A stretch of DNA of 64,000 bases from Pseudomonas cichorii (GTDB lineage Bacteria; Pseudomonadota; Gammaproteobacteria; Pseudomonadales; Pseudomonadaceae). The position numbers and the translations under genes are program-made. Shown one piece after another: positions 22,669 to 32,802 of this stretch. The stretch is from positions 62,001 to 126,000 of the forward strand of contig NZ_RBRE01000042.1 in assembly GCF_003700275.1 (NCBI RefSeq), given 5' to 3'. Below the pieces are notes generated by a model, which saw only the letters and a list, made by a program, of their open reading frames with translations, did not search any database and was not told the origin of the DNA. Numbering within the stretch: the first letter of the stretch is position 1; each line of letters begins with the position of its first letter.

Positions 22669-22817
22669 AAAAAATCCCCTGGGTTGCCTCTGTGCGGCCT
22701 TCAGTACTTTTAACTGAAAACAGCGATTACCGGGTTCAAGACTGCTGGGCCCGGTTTATATATCCCTGCAATGTTACTGGAATCGCTCATGCTTTCGTAG
22801 ACACGCCACTGTCGCGA

Positions 22818-24074
22818 TCAAGCCTGTACTCCGGCAACTGCCCGCTGCAAAAAGCATTTCACCCCACTCCATGACTGCTCATTGGCCAGCGCGTTGGCCT
22901 CGGGATTGCCGTCATCGCTATAAGTTGCCGGGATATAGGGCAAGAGAATGCTATGTCCGGCATCCTGGAAATCAAGGCGCTGGACCGGCCAGGGGTGTTG
23001 GTGGTCCTGCAGGCGCTGTTCGACCATGCGCGCAAAACGGCTGGAAGGCCATGCAGCATCGTCGCTGCCAGAGAGCAACATGACAGGCCCACGAATCCGC
23101 TCGACTTCGATGACGGCACGCGCCACGGCTTCGGGGTCGTCGAGGGCGGTGAGTATCGATTCGGCATTGCGGCGTCCGGCATCGCGGGCTTCCCAGGAAG
23201 CGGTGCGATTGTTGTTCCATACGTGAACCAGCGGCTGGCCGCGATACAACCAGGTCGGGCCGTCACGGCCCACGGCGGGATCGGCAGCGGCCTGGCCGCC
23301 ATGCACCAGTGCGCTGGGAACATAGCCGATCACGGCGGATACCAGCTCAGGAAACAGGCTGCCGAGCAATAGAACCAGTTCGCCGCCACGGGACTGGCCG
23401 CTCAGGGCGATGAAATCATGGGCCGGCTTGAGTTCGCGGCGCATCCAGAGCAACGCCTGCTGGAAATACTCCAGCGGTGTATTGGAGATGTAGGCCGGCA
23501 AGCCCGGCGCCTTGAAATAGCCCAGCGCCAGGGCGGCATAGCCTCGCGAGGCGTAGAGCGCTGCCCGCGCTTCGTTGATACCGCCACCGGAACCGTTGAG
23601 GACCATCACCGCAGGATGCGGCCGTACGCCAGAGGGCATGAACCCAGAGGGCATGAACAATGTACCGACCAGCCCGTCTTCGCGGATTTCACGGCGGCTG
23701 ACACCTTCACCCGCCAGACGCTGGATCATGGTCACGGCCTGATCGCTGTCCGAAAGCCGCACCTCGGTTTGCAGCGGTTCAAGCACCGAGTCCGGGAAGA
23801 TGTCCTTGCTGGCCTCACCCTGCGGGCGCTGGCTCCAGAGCAAGCCCATGGCCGAGACATTAGCGTAGTCACCCGCTATCGGCGCGTCCCGCTCAAGGTC
23901 TACAACGCCCTGAGCATCTGCCGCAAAGGTCGCATGGCTCTGCCAGGGTTGCCCGGCACCACGGCAGGTAGTAGCCGTCAGGGTAATCTGCTGACCAGCC
24001 GCCAGGCCGCTTACACAAATACGTCGCGGCTCGTCCAGAAGTGCGTCAAGCGGGGTGATTGTGAGATGGGGCAT
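22818..24074 (-). CDS. acyl-CoA thioester hydrolase / BAAT-type acyltransferase family protein
   Basis: The 418-residue protein has two parts: an N-terminal beta-sandwich typical of acyl-CoA hydrolase/BAAT proteins (DEPRRICVSGLAAGQQITLT) and a C-terminal alpha/beta hydrolase with the nucleophile elbow LSGQSRGGELVLLLGSLFPE and late catalytic segments SGSDDAAWPS and DAGHS. The nucleophile is Ser, as in thioesterases; Cys would favour amino-acid conjugation. The family is best known from animals (bile acid conjugation, ACOT) and is scattered in bacteria. It lies next to the glycosyltransferase in the same direction, 149 bp away, and divergent from the FUSC gene. Substrate unknown. Confidence 0.87.
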   Translation of the reverse strand: MPHLTITPLDALLDEPRRICVSGLAAGQQITLTATTCRGAGQPWQSHATFAADAQGVVDLERDAPIAGDYANVSAMGLLWSQRPQGEASKDIFPDSVLEPLQTEVRLSDSDQAVTMIQRLAGEGVSRREIREDGLVGTLFMPSGFMPSGVRPHPAVMVLNGSGGGINEARAALYASRGYAALALGYFKAPGLPAYISNTPLEYFQQALLWMRRELKPAHDFIALSGQSRGGELVLLLGSLFPELVSAVIGYVPSALVHGGQAAADPAVGRDGPTWLYRGQPLVHVWNNNRTASWEARDAGRRNAESILTALDDPEAVARAVIEVERIRGPVMLLSGSDDAAWPSSRFARMVEQRLQDHQHPWPVQRLDFQDAGHSILLPYIPATYSDDGNPEANALANEQSWSGVKCFLQRAVAGVQA

Positions 24075-24215
24075 CGGCTTTTCCGTAGAAACTGGTTACC
24101 TCTAACAATGACTCAAAGTGTGCAAGCAATAAACAATTCACCCTTAACTTGTGGCTTACTGGACCTCACCATCATCAAAGCATCGACCCCTTACCAGCCT
24201 CGCGGTCTTTAACGC

Positions 24216-25283
24216 ATGACGAATTCGCGCTCTGTTTTCATCCCTTCCTGGCTTCGCCCTGTTCTGCGCCCTGTACTCGATCCGTATCGCCGCTATCGGC
24301 ATGCGCGGCTGATTCATGCGGCGCGAATCGTGGTCGGACTGCTGGTGTCGATTCTGCTGACGTCGGGCCTGAACATGCCCCACGGCGAGTGGGCCTCGGT
24401 GACCATGCTGATCGTGATCGGCGGGTTGCAGCATCATGGCAACATCGGCAAGAAGTCCGTGGAGCGCGCCTATGGCACGCTGATTGGTGCAGGCCTTGGA
24501 CTGTTTGTGGTGGTGCAGCAGGGCTATCTGGAAATCCCGTTGCTGACCTACGTGATGATGTCGGTGATGTGCGGTTTCTTCGCTTATCACGCGATCGGCA
24601 AGGGCGGTTACACCGCGCTGTTGTCGGCGATTACCCTGTTTATCGTGGCCGGTCACGGGGTCAACCCGATCAGTGACGGGCTGTGGCGCACGCTGGATAT
24701 CATGATCGGTATCGCGCTGGCATTGGCCTTCTCCTTTGCCTTGCCGTTGTATGCAGTCTTTTCCTGGCGCTACAACCTGGCCAGCGGGCTGCGTGATTGC
24801 GCCAAGGTTTACGGGCGCATCCATCAAGGCGAACCGATCACCGCCGACGAGCATCTGAAGCTGACCGCCCGGCTCAATGCCACGATGCTGCAATTGCGCT
24901 CGTTGCTGCCGTCGGTTTCCAAGGAAGTGAAGATTTCCATGGTCGAGCTGGACGCCATACAGGGGCATTTCCGCATGTGCCTGAGCACGTTGGAAATCCT
25001 TTCCAACATTCGGCCAGTTGATCTCGATCAAGCCGCCGGCACTTCCCTGAAGACCACCATGGACGCGGACTACCGCCAGATCCGTCGGCAGCTGGTCGGC
25101 ATGGCCCGCGCCCTGCAAACCGGCGCGACCGAACGCCTGGCACGTCCATCCGAGGCTGCGGCCACCCAGTCGGTGATACCGGCCGAGCTGACCGGCTATC
25201 ACTTGATGACCCAACAGTTGGCGCACAACCTGGATGGCCTGCAAGAGCGTCTGGCCAAGACCGCCAGGCGCTGGAAGTTTTGA
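24216..25283 (+). CDS. FUSC family inner-membrane protein
   Basis: This 355-residue protein starts with two basic segments (RPVLDPYRRYRHARLIHAAR) followed by about six membrane helices (RIVVGLLVSILLTSGLNM, WASVTMLIVIGGLQHHGNIG and others) and a C-terminal helical cytoplasmic domain. The GKKSVERAYGTLIGAGLG stretch is diagnostic of the fusaric-acid-resistance/aromatic-acid-efflux (AaeB/YccS-like) superfamily. It is a half-size member. It ends 11 bp before the Lrp-type regulator, so the two are probably co-transcribed. Confidence 0.88.
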   Translation: MTNSRSVFIPSWLRPVLRPVLDPYRRYRHARLIHAARIVVGLLVSILLTSGLNMPHGEWASVTMLIVIGGLQHHGNIGKKSVERAYGTLIGAGLGLFVVVQQGYLEIPLLTYVMMSVMCGFFAYHAIGKGGYTALLSAITLFIVAGHGVNPISDGLWRTLDIMIGIALALAFSFALPLYAVFSWRYNLASGLRDCAKVYGRIHQGEPITADEHLKLTARLNATMLQLRSLLPSVSKEVKISMVELDAIQGHFRMCLSTLEILSNIRPVDLDQAAGTSLKTTMDADYRQIRRQLVGMARALQTGATERLARPSEAAATQSVIPAELTGYHLMTQQLAHNLDGLQERLAKTARRWKF

Positions 25284-25294
25284 AGGAGACCGTT

Positions 25295-25756
25295 GTGCCC
25301 GATAGCCGCCCTCTCGCCCTCGACGATATCGACCGTCAATTGATTGCGGCCCTGCAGCTCAACGCCCGCGAGAGCGTGGCCATGCTGGCTCGACAATTGG
25401 GGATTGCCCGGACGACGGTCACTTCCCGTCTGGCGCGCCTGGAAAGCACCAAGGTCATCACCGGCTATGGTGTACGGCTGAGTCAGCGGGTCGTCGATGG
25501 TGGCTTGCAAGCCTATGTCGGCATTACCGTGCAACCTCGCTCGGGCAAGGAAGTGCTACGCCGCCTCGGCACTCTGGCGCAGGTCCAGCAGTTGTGTGCG
25601 GTCAGTGGCGAATTCGATTATGTCGCCTGGCTGCGCACTGACTCGCCGGAGCAACTGGACCAGTTGCTGGATTTGATCGGCAGCATCGATGGCGTGGAAA
25701 AGACCACCACCTCGATCATCCTCAGCAGCAAGATTGATCGCGGGCAGCCTCTTTAG
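25295..25756 (+). CDS. Lrp/AsnC family transcriptional regulator
   Basis: The 153-residue protein has an N-terminal helix-turn-helix (LDDIDRQLIAALQLNARESV, then ARQLGIARTTVTSRLARLES) and a C-terminal RAM effector-binding domain (AYVGITVQPRSGKEVLRRLG, then GEFDYVAWLRTDSPEQLDQL). The GTG at 25295 was chosen over a TTG at 25280 because GAAGGAG lies 6 bp before it. It directly precedes the lysine-catabolic davB-davA pair and is a candidate regulator responding to lysine or a related amino acid; that link is inferred from position. Confidence 0.9.
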   Translation: MPDSRPLALDDIDRQLIAALQLNARESVAMLARQLGIARTTVTSRLARLESTKVITGYGVRLSQRVVDGGLQAYVGITVQPRSGKEVLRRLGTLAQVQQLCAVSGEFDYVAWLRTDSPEQLDQLLDLIGSIDGVEKTTTSIILSSKIDRGQPL

Positions 25757-25892
25757 CGGCCGACACGCAAAATGACTTCCTGCTTCGTCATATCGCATAA
25801 AAACACTTCATTACGACGACACTTTTCGTCTTATTAACGTGCTCATGCTTATCTAGACTGTTGTTTTTCGTTGTAGCCGATCAAGGTCCGTC

Positions 25893-27572
25893 ATGAAAAA
25901 CAATCGTCATCCCCAGGACGGCAAAAAGCCGATCACCATGTTTGGTCCGGACTTTCCTTTTCCCTTTGATGAGTGGATCGAGCACCCGGCAGGCCTGGGC
26001 AGCATCCCGGAAGAAAATCACGGCAAGGAAGTGGCGATCATTGGTGCCGGCATCGCCGGGCTGGTGGCGGCTTATGAACTGATGAAACTGGGCCTCAAAC
26101 CGGTTGTGTACGAAGCCTCGAAAATGGGCGGCCGCCTGCGCTCCCAGGCCTTTGAAGGCGCTGAAGGGATCATTGCGGAACTGGGCGGGATGCGTTTTCC
26201 AGTGTCGTCCACGGCGTTCTATCACTACGTCGACAAGCTGGGCCTTGAGTCCAGGCCCTTTCCCAATCCGCTGACAGCCGCTTCCGGCAGCACCGTCATC
26301 GACCTGGAAGGTACGACCTACTACGCACAAAAACTGTCGGACTTGCCGGTGATATTTCAGGAAGTCGCCGACGCCTGGGCCGATGCGCTGGAAGCCGGTT
26401 CGCAGTTCTCCGATATCCAGCAGGCCATCCGCGACCGCGATGTGCCGCGCCTCAAGGAACTGTGGAACAAACTGGTTCCGCTGTGGGACGACCGCACCTT
26501 TTATGACTTTGTCGCCACCTCGAAAGCGTTCGCCAAGCTGTCGTTCTACCATCGTGAAGTGTTCGGCCAGGTCGGTTTCGGCACCGGTGGCTGGGACTCG
26601 GATTTCCCCAATTCGATGCTGGAAATCTTTCGCGTAGTCATGACCAACTGCGACGACCATCAGCATCTGATTGTCGGCGGCGTGGAACAGGTGCCGCTGG
26701 GCATCTGGCGTCATGTGCCGGAACGTTGCGCACACTGGCCGCAAGGCACCAGCCTGTCATCGCTGCATCGTGGCGCACCGCGTACCGGCGTGAAACGCAT
26801 TGCCCGAGCCGACGACGGCAACCTGGCCGTTACCGACAACTGGGGCGACACCCGCCACTATTCGGCAGTATTGACCACCTGCCAGAGCTGGCTGCTGACC
26901 ACCCAGATCGAGTGCGAAGAGTCGCTGTTTTCACAAAAGATGTGGATGGCTCTGGATCGCACCCGCTATATGCAATCCTCGAAAACCTTCGTCATGGTCG
27001 ATCGTCCGTTCTGGAAGGACAAGGACCCGGAAACCGGTCGAGACCTGATGAGCATGACCCTCACTGACCGCCTGACACGCGGCACCTATCTGTTCGATAA
27101 CGGCGACGACAGGCCAGGAGTGATCTGCCTGTCCTATTCGTGGATGAGCGATGCGCTGAAGATGCTGCCGCAACCTATCGACAAGCGGGTCAAACTGGCG
27201 CTGGATGCCTTGAAGAAGATCTACCCGAAAGTGGATATCGCCGCCCGGATCATCGGTGACCCGATCACGATTTCATGGGAAGCCGACCCGCATTTTCTGG
27301 GTGCCTTCAAAGGTGCACTGCCGGGGCATTACCGCTATAACCAGAGGATGTATTCGCACTTCATGCAGCAGGACATGCCTGGCGAACATCGCGGCATGTT
27401 TCTGGCCGGCGACGATATTTCCTGGACGCCCGCCTGGGTTGAAGGCGCGGTGCAGACGTCGTTGAATGCCGTGTGGGGCATCATGACTCATTTTGGTGGC
27501 AAGACATTCGCCGAAAACCCCGGACCCGGCGATGTGTTCCACGAGATCGGCCCCATCGCACTTGCTGACTGA
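25893..27572 (+). CDS. davB: L-lysine 2-monooxygenase (FAD amine oxidase family)
   Basis: DavB oxidatively decarboxylates L-lysine to 5-aminovaleramide, the first step of the aminovalerate pathway. The 559-residue protein closely follows the P. putida DavB sequence as I recall it, beginning NRHPQDGKKPITMFGPDFPF. It has the FAD-binding GAGIAGLVAAYELMKLGLKP near residue 51, the RSQAFEGAEGIIAELGGMRF segment and the C-terminal flavin motif AGDDISWTPAWVEGAVQTSL. Cys253 in MTNCDDHQH sits at the position reported to influence oxidase versus monooxygenase behaviour in a related enzyme. It is longer than IaaM-type tryptophan monooxygenases in the lysine-specific regions. The amidase davA follows 18 bp on. 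Confidence 0.93.
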   Translation: MKNNRHPQDGKKPITMFGPDFPFPFDEWIEHPAGLGSIPEENHGKEVAIIGAGIAGLVAAYELMKLGLKPVVYEASKMGGRLRSQAFEGAEGIIAELGGMRFPVSSTAFYHYVDKLGLESRPFPNPLTAASGSTVIDLEGTTYYAQKLSDLPVIFQEVADAWADALEAGSQFSDIQQAIRDRDVPRLKELWNKLVPLWDDRTFYDFVATSKAFAKLSFYHREVFGQVGFGTGGWDSDFPNSMLEIFRVVMTNCDDHQHLIVGGVEQVPLGIWRHVPERCAHWPQGTSLSSLHRGAPRTGVKRIARADDGNLAVTDNWGDTRHYSAVLTTCQSWLLTTQIECEESLFSQKMWMALDRTRYMQSSKTFVMVDRPFWKDKDPETGRDLMSMTLTDRLTRGTYLFDNGDDRPGVICLSYSWMSDALKMLPQPIDKRVKLALDALKKIYPKVDIAARIIGDPITISWEADPHFLGAFKGALPGHYRYNQRMYSHFMQQDMPGEHRGMFLAGDDISWTPAWVEGAVQTSLNAVWGIMTHFGGKTFAENPGPGDVFHEIGPIALAD

Positions 27573-27590
27573 TCAGAAGGAATAACCGCC

Positions 27591-28391
27591 ATGCGCATCG
27601 CGCTGTATCAATGCCCGCCTCTGCCGCTGGATATTGCTGGCAACCTGCTGCGCCTGGAGCAGCAGGCCCAGGCCGCTGCGCTGCAAAAGGCCGGGCTGCT
27701 GGTCTGCCCGGAGATGTTTCTGACCGGCTACAACATCGGCGCAGAGACGGCCCGCAAACTGGCGCAGCCGGCGGATGGGATGGCTGCCGCCCGGGTTGCC
27801 GAGATCGCCCGCGCCAATGGCATCGCGATTGTGTATGGCTATCCGGAGCTTGGTACGGATGGACAGATTTACAACGCCGCGCAGTTGATCGACAGCCACG
27901 GGAAAAGCCTGGGCAATTACCGCAAGACGCACCTGTTCGGTGAGCTGGACAAGTCCATGTTCGCGGCAGGCAAAGACGACTTTCCGGTGGTCGAACTCAA
28001 TGGCTGGCGTCTGGGCCTGCTGATTTGCTACGACGTGGAGTTTCCGGAAAACACCCGTCGTCTGGCCCTGGCCGGTGCCGAGCTGATTCTGGTGCCCACG
28101 GCAAACATGGTGCCTTACGATTTCGTCTGTGAGGTTACCGTGCGCGCCCGTGCGTTCGAGAATCAGTGTTATCTGCTGTATGCCAATTACTGTGGCAGTG
28201 AGGGCGAGATTGATTATTGCGGACAAAGCAGCCTTTGCGCACCGGATGGCTGCCGCCCGGTAATCGCTGGCCGGGATGAGGTGTTGCTGGCTGGCACACT
28301 GGACCGCTCATTGATGGAACGCTCGCGAGCGATCAATACCTATTTCCAGGATCGGCGGCCGGGTTTTTATGCGGGGCTGGGCAAGTCGTGA
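27591..28391 (+). CDS. davA: 5-aminovaleramide amidohydrolase (nitrilase superfamily)
   Basis: DavA hydrolyses 5-aminovaleramide to 5-aminovalerate. The 266-residue nitrilase-fold protein shows the Glu-Lys-Cys triad: Glu41 in CPEMFLTGY, Lys112 in YRKTHLFGELD and Cys146 in LLICYDVEFPE. The start MRIALYQCPPLPLDIAGNLL and the segment VPTANMVPYDF match the DavA type. It is translated straight after davB, so the two steps act together. Later steps (davT, davD) are not in this window. Confidence 0.93.
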   Translation: MRIALYQCPPLPLDIAGNLLRLEQQAQAAALQKAGLLVCPEMFLTGYNIGAETARKLAQPADGMAAARVAEIARANGIAIVYGYPELGTDGQIYNAAQLIDSHGKSLGNYRKTHLFGELDKSMFAAGKDDFPVVELNGWRLGLLICYDVEFPENTRRLALAGAELILVPTANMVPYDFVCEVTVRARAFENQCYLLYANYCGSEGEIDYCGQSSLCAPDGCRPVIAGRDEVLLAGTLDRSLMERSRAINTYFQDRRPGFYAGLGKS

Positions 28392-28406
28392 TTGTTCAAG
28401 GGCCTG

Positions 28407-28428
28407 TTCGCGAATGAATTGGCTCCCA
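28407..28428. repeat. single REP half element
   Basis: TTCGCGAATGAATTGGCTCC lies in the 128-bp gap after davA and is a half of the same palindromic REP family found elsewhere in the window. Confidence 0.7.
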
Positions 28429-28519
28429 GTGTCACGCGGGGCATCAGCACAATCCCGAGCCGGATAAACCGCCGCCTGTTAACATGGCCCGCATCTCGAC
28501 ACTGCCATGACTCCAGCCG

Positions 28520-29650
28520 ATGCCCGATGCTTCCAGCTCTGCCACACAGCCTGAACCGACCGCTTTCCTTGCCCGCCTTCAGGAACACTTCCTCAAGGTA
28601 GTCGTGCCGCTGTGGCAAGGTCCCGGCTGGAATGCGCAACTGGCGTTGCCCTATGAAGCCCTGGACGCCAATCATCAGCCCTTGCCGCCGCAACGCTATC
28701 GGGCAATGGCCTGTGCCCGGCAGTTGTTCCTGTTTTCCAGCCTGATCGGCAATCCGGACTTTCCAAACGCGGCGACCCGCGCAAGCGCGCTGTTTCGTTC
28801 CCTGCAGCAGCACTTTCATGATGGCGAGCATGGCGGCTGGTTCTACAGTATCGATCCCCAAGGCCAGCCTCTGGACCGGCGCAAGGATCTCTACACCCAC
28901 GCCTTCATCATTTTTGCCTGCGCCCACTACTGGGCCCGGGTCAAGGAGCCGCTGGCCGAATCGGTACTCAATGCCGCGCTGAGCGTGGTCGCCGAGCGCT
29001 TTACCGATGGCGCAGGGCTTTATGAAGCCAGCCTGGACGAGGACTGGTCAGCGCTGGGAAGCGGGCCGTTGCAGAATCCGTTGATGCATCTGGCCGAAGC
29101 GTTTCTGGCCACCTTGTCGGTACGCCCCGATCCAAGGACCCAGACGGCTCTGGATGGATTGGTGACTCACATGCAGCGTCGTTTCGTCGATCCGGCGACT
29201 GGCGTGATGCTGGAGAAACCGCTGGGCGCTGTGGATAACTGGTATGAGCCCGGGCATCAGTTCGAGTGGTTCTTTCTGCTGCACTCAACACCCGAGATGC
29301 GCGGCAGCGCCCTGCATGCGTCATTGGAGCGGGCATTCACTTTCGCCGAGGCTCAGGGTGTCGACAGCACAACCGGTGCGGTCGGTGCGATGCTGACGCT
29401 TGATGGCGTGGTACTTGATGGCACCCAGCGAATCTGGGCACAGGCCGAATATCTGCGAGCCCTGGCATTGCGCCCGGAGAGCAGAAGCCGCCTGGGTAAT
29501 CAGATGATTGCGCTGCAACAGCGCTTCCTGCATGCCAAAGGCTGGCATGAATGCCTGGACGCCAATGGCCAGATCAGCCGCAGCGATATGCCTTCAACAA
29601 CGCCTTATCACCTGGCCACCTGTTACATCGGATTGGCCGACACCCTGTAG
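28520..29650 (+). CDS. AGE-family sugar isomerase/epimerase
   Basis: This 376-residue protein belongs to the N-acylglucosamine 2-epimerase superfamily (an alpha6/alpha6 barrel), which includes mannose isomerase and YihS. Typical segments are RYRAMACARQLFLFS near residue 57, HGGWFYSIDPQGQPLDRRKD, YTHAFIIFACAHYW with a probable catalytic His, and WYEPGHQFEWFFLLH with a second catalytic His. The length suits a mannose isomerase or cellobiose epimerase-like enzyme. Substrate cannot be read from sequence. It lies between the dav pair and a convergent SDR and is not clearly in an operon. Confidence 0.85.
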   Translation: MPDASSSATQPEPTAFLARLQEHFLKVVVPLWQGPGWNAQLALPYEALDANHQPLPPQRYRAMACARQLFLFSSLIGNPDFPNAATRASALFRSLQQHFHDGEHGGWFYSIDPQGQPLDRRKDLYTHAFIIFACAHYWARVKEPLAESVLNAALSVVAERFTDGAGLYEASLDEDWSALGSGPLQNPLMHLAEAFLATLSVRPDPRTQTALDGLVTHMQRRFVDPATGVMLEKPLGAVDNWYEPGHQFEWFFLLHSTPEMRGSALHASLERAFTFAEAQGVDSTTGAVGAMLTLDGVVLDGTQRIWAQAEYLRALALRPESRSRLGNQMIALQQRFLHAKGWHECLDANGQISRSDMPSTTPYHLATCYIGLADTL

Positions 29651-29652
29651 GT

Positions 29653-29700
29653 GCCAAGTCATTCGCGATTACGCAATTTTCGCGAATGACTTGGCTCCCA
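29653..29700. repeat. REP inverted pair
   Basis: GCCAAGTCATTCGCGA and TCGCGAATGACTTGGC form a perfect 16-bp inverted repeat with a short loop, between the convergent ends of the AGE gene and the SDR gene. It may act as a bidirectional RNA stabiliser or terminator. Confidence 0.8.
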
Positions 29701-29707
29701 CAGCCGA

Positions 29708-31213
<1,506 letters not shown>

Positions 31214-31930
31214 TCAGTGTCCGCCCAGATAAGCGTTCCTGACCTCTTCATTTACCAGCAATTCCTGGCCGGTCCCGGACAGCCGGATTTCCCCGTTGAC
31301 CATCACGTAGGCACGGTCGGAAAGCTTGAGCGCATGGTTGGCATTCTGCTCGACCAGAAAGATCGTCATGCCGCTAGCCGCCAGTTCACGAAGGGTCGAG
31401 AAGATCTGCTTGACGACGATCGGCGCCAGGCCAAGGCTCGGCTCATCGAGCAGCAACAGTTTCGGACGGCTCATCAGGGCGCGGGCAATGGCCAGCATCT
31501 GCTGTTCGCCACCTGACATGGTCATGGCCCGCTGGTTGCGACGCTCCTTGAGCCTGGGGAACAGCTCGAACATGCGCTGCATGTCTTCGGCCGAATACTT
31601 GTCACCGATGGGAATGGTGCCCATCAGCAGGTTTTCCTCGACCGACATATCGGGGAATACCCGCCGCCCTTCCGGCGACTGCGCGATACCGTTGGAGGCG
31701 ATGTAGTGCGACGATTTCTGGGTGATGTCGGTGCCCTGATAGATGATCTGCCCGCTGGCCGCCCGCGGCTGGCCGAAGATCGACATCAGCAGCGTGGACT
31801 TGCCCGCACCGTTGGAGCCGATCAGGCTGACCGTTTCGCCATGGTCGATATGCAGCGAGACCTTCTTGAGGGCCTGGATCGGCCCGTAAAACACATCGAT
31901 CTCTTTCATTTCGAGGATCGGCTGGTTCAT
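31214..31930 (-). CDS. livF: branched-chain amino acid ABC transporter, ATP-binding protein LivF
   Basis: One of the two ATPases of the Leu/Ile/Val importer (BraG in P. aeruginosa). The 238-residue protein has Walker A SLIGSNGAGKSTLLMSIFG, ABC signature TMSGGEQQMLAIARAL, Walker B LLLLDEPSLGLAPIVV and the switch His in FLVEQNANHAL. It starts with EIDVFYGPIQALKKVSLHID. It overlaps livG by 4 bp and is the last gene of the operon. Confidence 0.96.
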   Translation of the reverse strand: MNQPILEMKEIDVFYGPIQALKKVSLHIDHGETVSLIGSNGAGKSTLLMSIFGQPRAASGQIIYQGTDITQKSSHYIASNGIAQSPEGRRVFPDMSVEENLLMGTIPIGDKYSAEDMQRMFELFPRLKERRNQRAMTMSGGEQQMLAIARALMSRPKLLLLDEPSLGLAPIVVKQIFSTLRELAASGMTIFLVEQNANHALKLSDRAYVMVNGEIRLSGTGQELLVNEEVRNAYLGGH

Positions 31931-32802
31931 ACCAATTCCTCTTCATCAGCGCCCAGATAGGCAGCGATCACTTTCGGGTCGTTGCGGATCTGCTCCGGCC
32001 CTCCCGTGGCAATCACGTTGCCATGGTCGAGCACCACAATATCGTCGGAAATGCCCATGACCATGCCCATGTCGTGCTCGATCAGCACAATGGTCATGTC
32101 ATGCTCGTCACGTAGCAGGCGAATCATGCCGCTCAGGGCTTCGGTTTCCTGCGGGTTGAGGCCGGCAGCCGGCTCATCGAGGCAGATTACCTGCGGGCGG
32201 GTACACATCGCCCGGGCGATTTCCAGGCGGCGTTGCTGGCCGTAGGACAGTTCACCGGCCAGACGGTTGGCGCAATCCACCAGGTCCACCACTTCCAGCC
32301 AGTAGAACGCGGTATTGAGCGCGTCCTCCTCGGCCTTGCGATAACCCCTGGTATTGAGGATGCCGCTGATCAGGCTGCGGTTGACCCACATGTGCTGAGC
32401 CACCAGCAGGTTCTCGATCACCGACATTTCCTTGAACAGCCGGATGTTCTGGAAGGTACGCGCCAGCCCGGCCCGGTTGACCAGATGGGTGCCGCCGAAC
32501 ATCTTGTAGTACACGCGACTGAAGAAGCTTTTCGGCGATACAAAGTCTGTCGCGGCAAACGACTCGCCCAGCAGCTTGATCACATCGGTGGTCTTGCCAC
32601 GGGTATGCAGTTCGATACGCCCGCCGGTTGCCTTGTAGAAACCGGTCAGGCAATTGAAGACCGTGGTCTTGCCGGCACCGTTAGGGCCGATCAGGGCGAA
32701 GATCGAGTTGCGCCGCACCTGCAGGCTGACATCGCTCAACGCCTTGATGCCGCCAAAATGCATCATCAGATGCTCTACCGAGAGAATGACTTCATTGCTC
32801 AT
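31927..32802 (-). CDS. livG: branched-chain amino acid ABC transporter, ATP-binding protein LivG
   Basis: The second ATPase (BraF). The 291-residue protein has Walker A IGPNGAGKTTVFNCLTGFY, signature GELSYGQQRRLEIARAMCTR, Walker B VICLDEPAAGLNPQETE and the C-terminal switch IVLIEHDMGMVMGISD. An insert after Walker A (residues about 58-95) with LGESFAATDFVSPKSFFSRV makes it longer than E. coli LivG (255), as in other Pseudomonas. It overlaps both livF and livM by 4 bp. Confidence 0.96.
   Translation of the reverse strand: MSNEVILSVEHLMMHFGGIKALSDVSLQVRRNSIFALIGPNGAGKTTVFNCLTGFYKATGGRIELHTRGKTTDVIKLLGESFAATDFVSPKSFFSRVYYKMFGGTHLVNRAGLARTFQNIRLFKEMSVIENLLVAQHMWVNRSLISGILNTRGYRKAEEDALNTAFYWLEVVDLVDCANRLAGELSYGQQRRLEIARAMCTRPQVICLDEPAAGLNPQETEALSGMIRLLRDEHDMTIVLIEHDMGMVMGISDDIVVLDHGNVIATGGPEQIRNDPKVIAAYLGADEEELV

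Noticed and set aside
25893..27572. Tryptophan 2-monooxygenase (iaaM, indole-acetic acid synthesis)
   Set aside because: Similar family and length, but the N-terminus and internal segments follow lysine monooxygenase DavB, and the neighbour is a DavA-type amidase, not IaaH.
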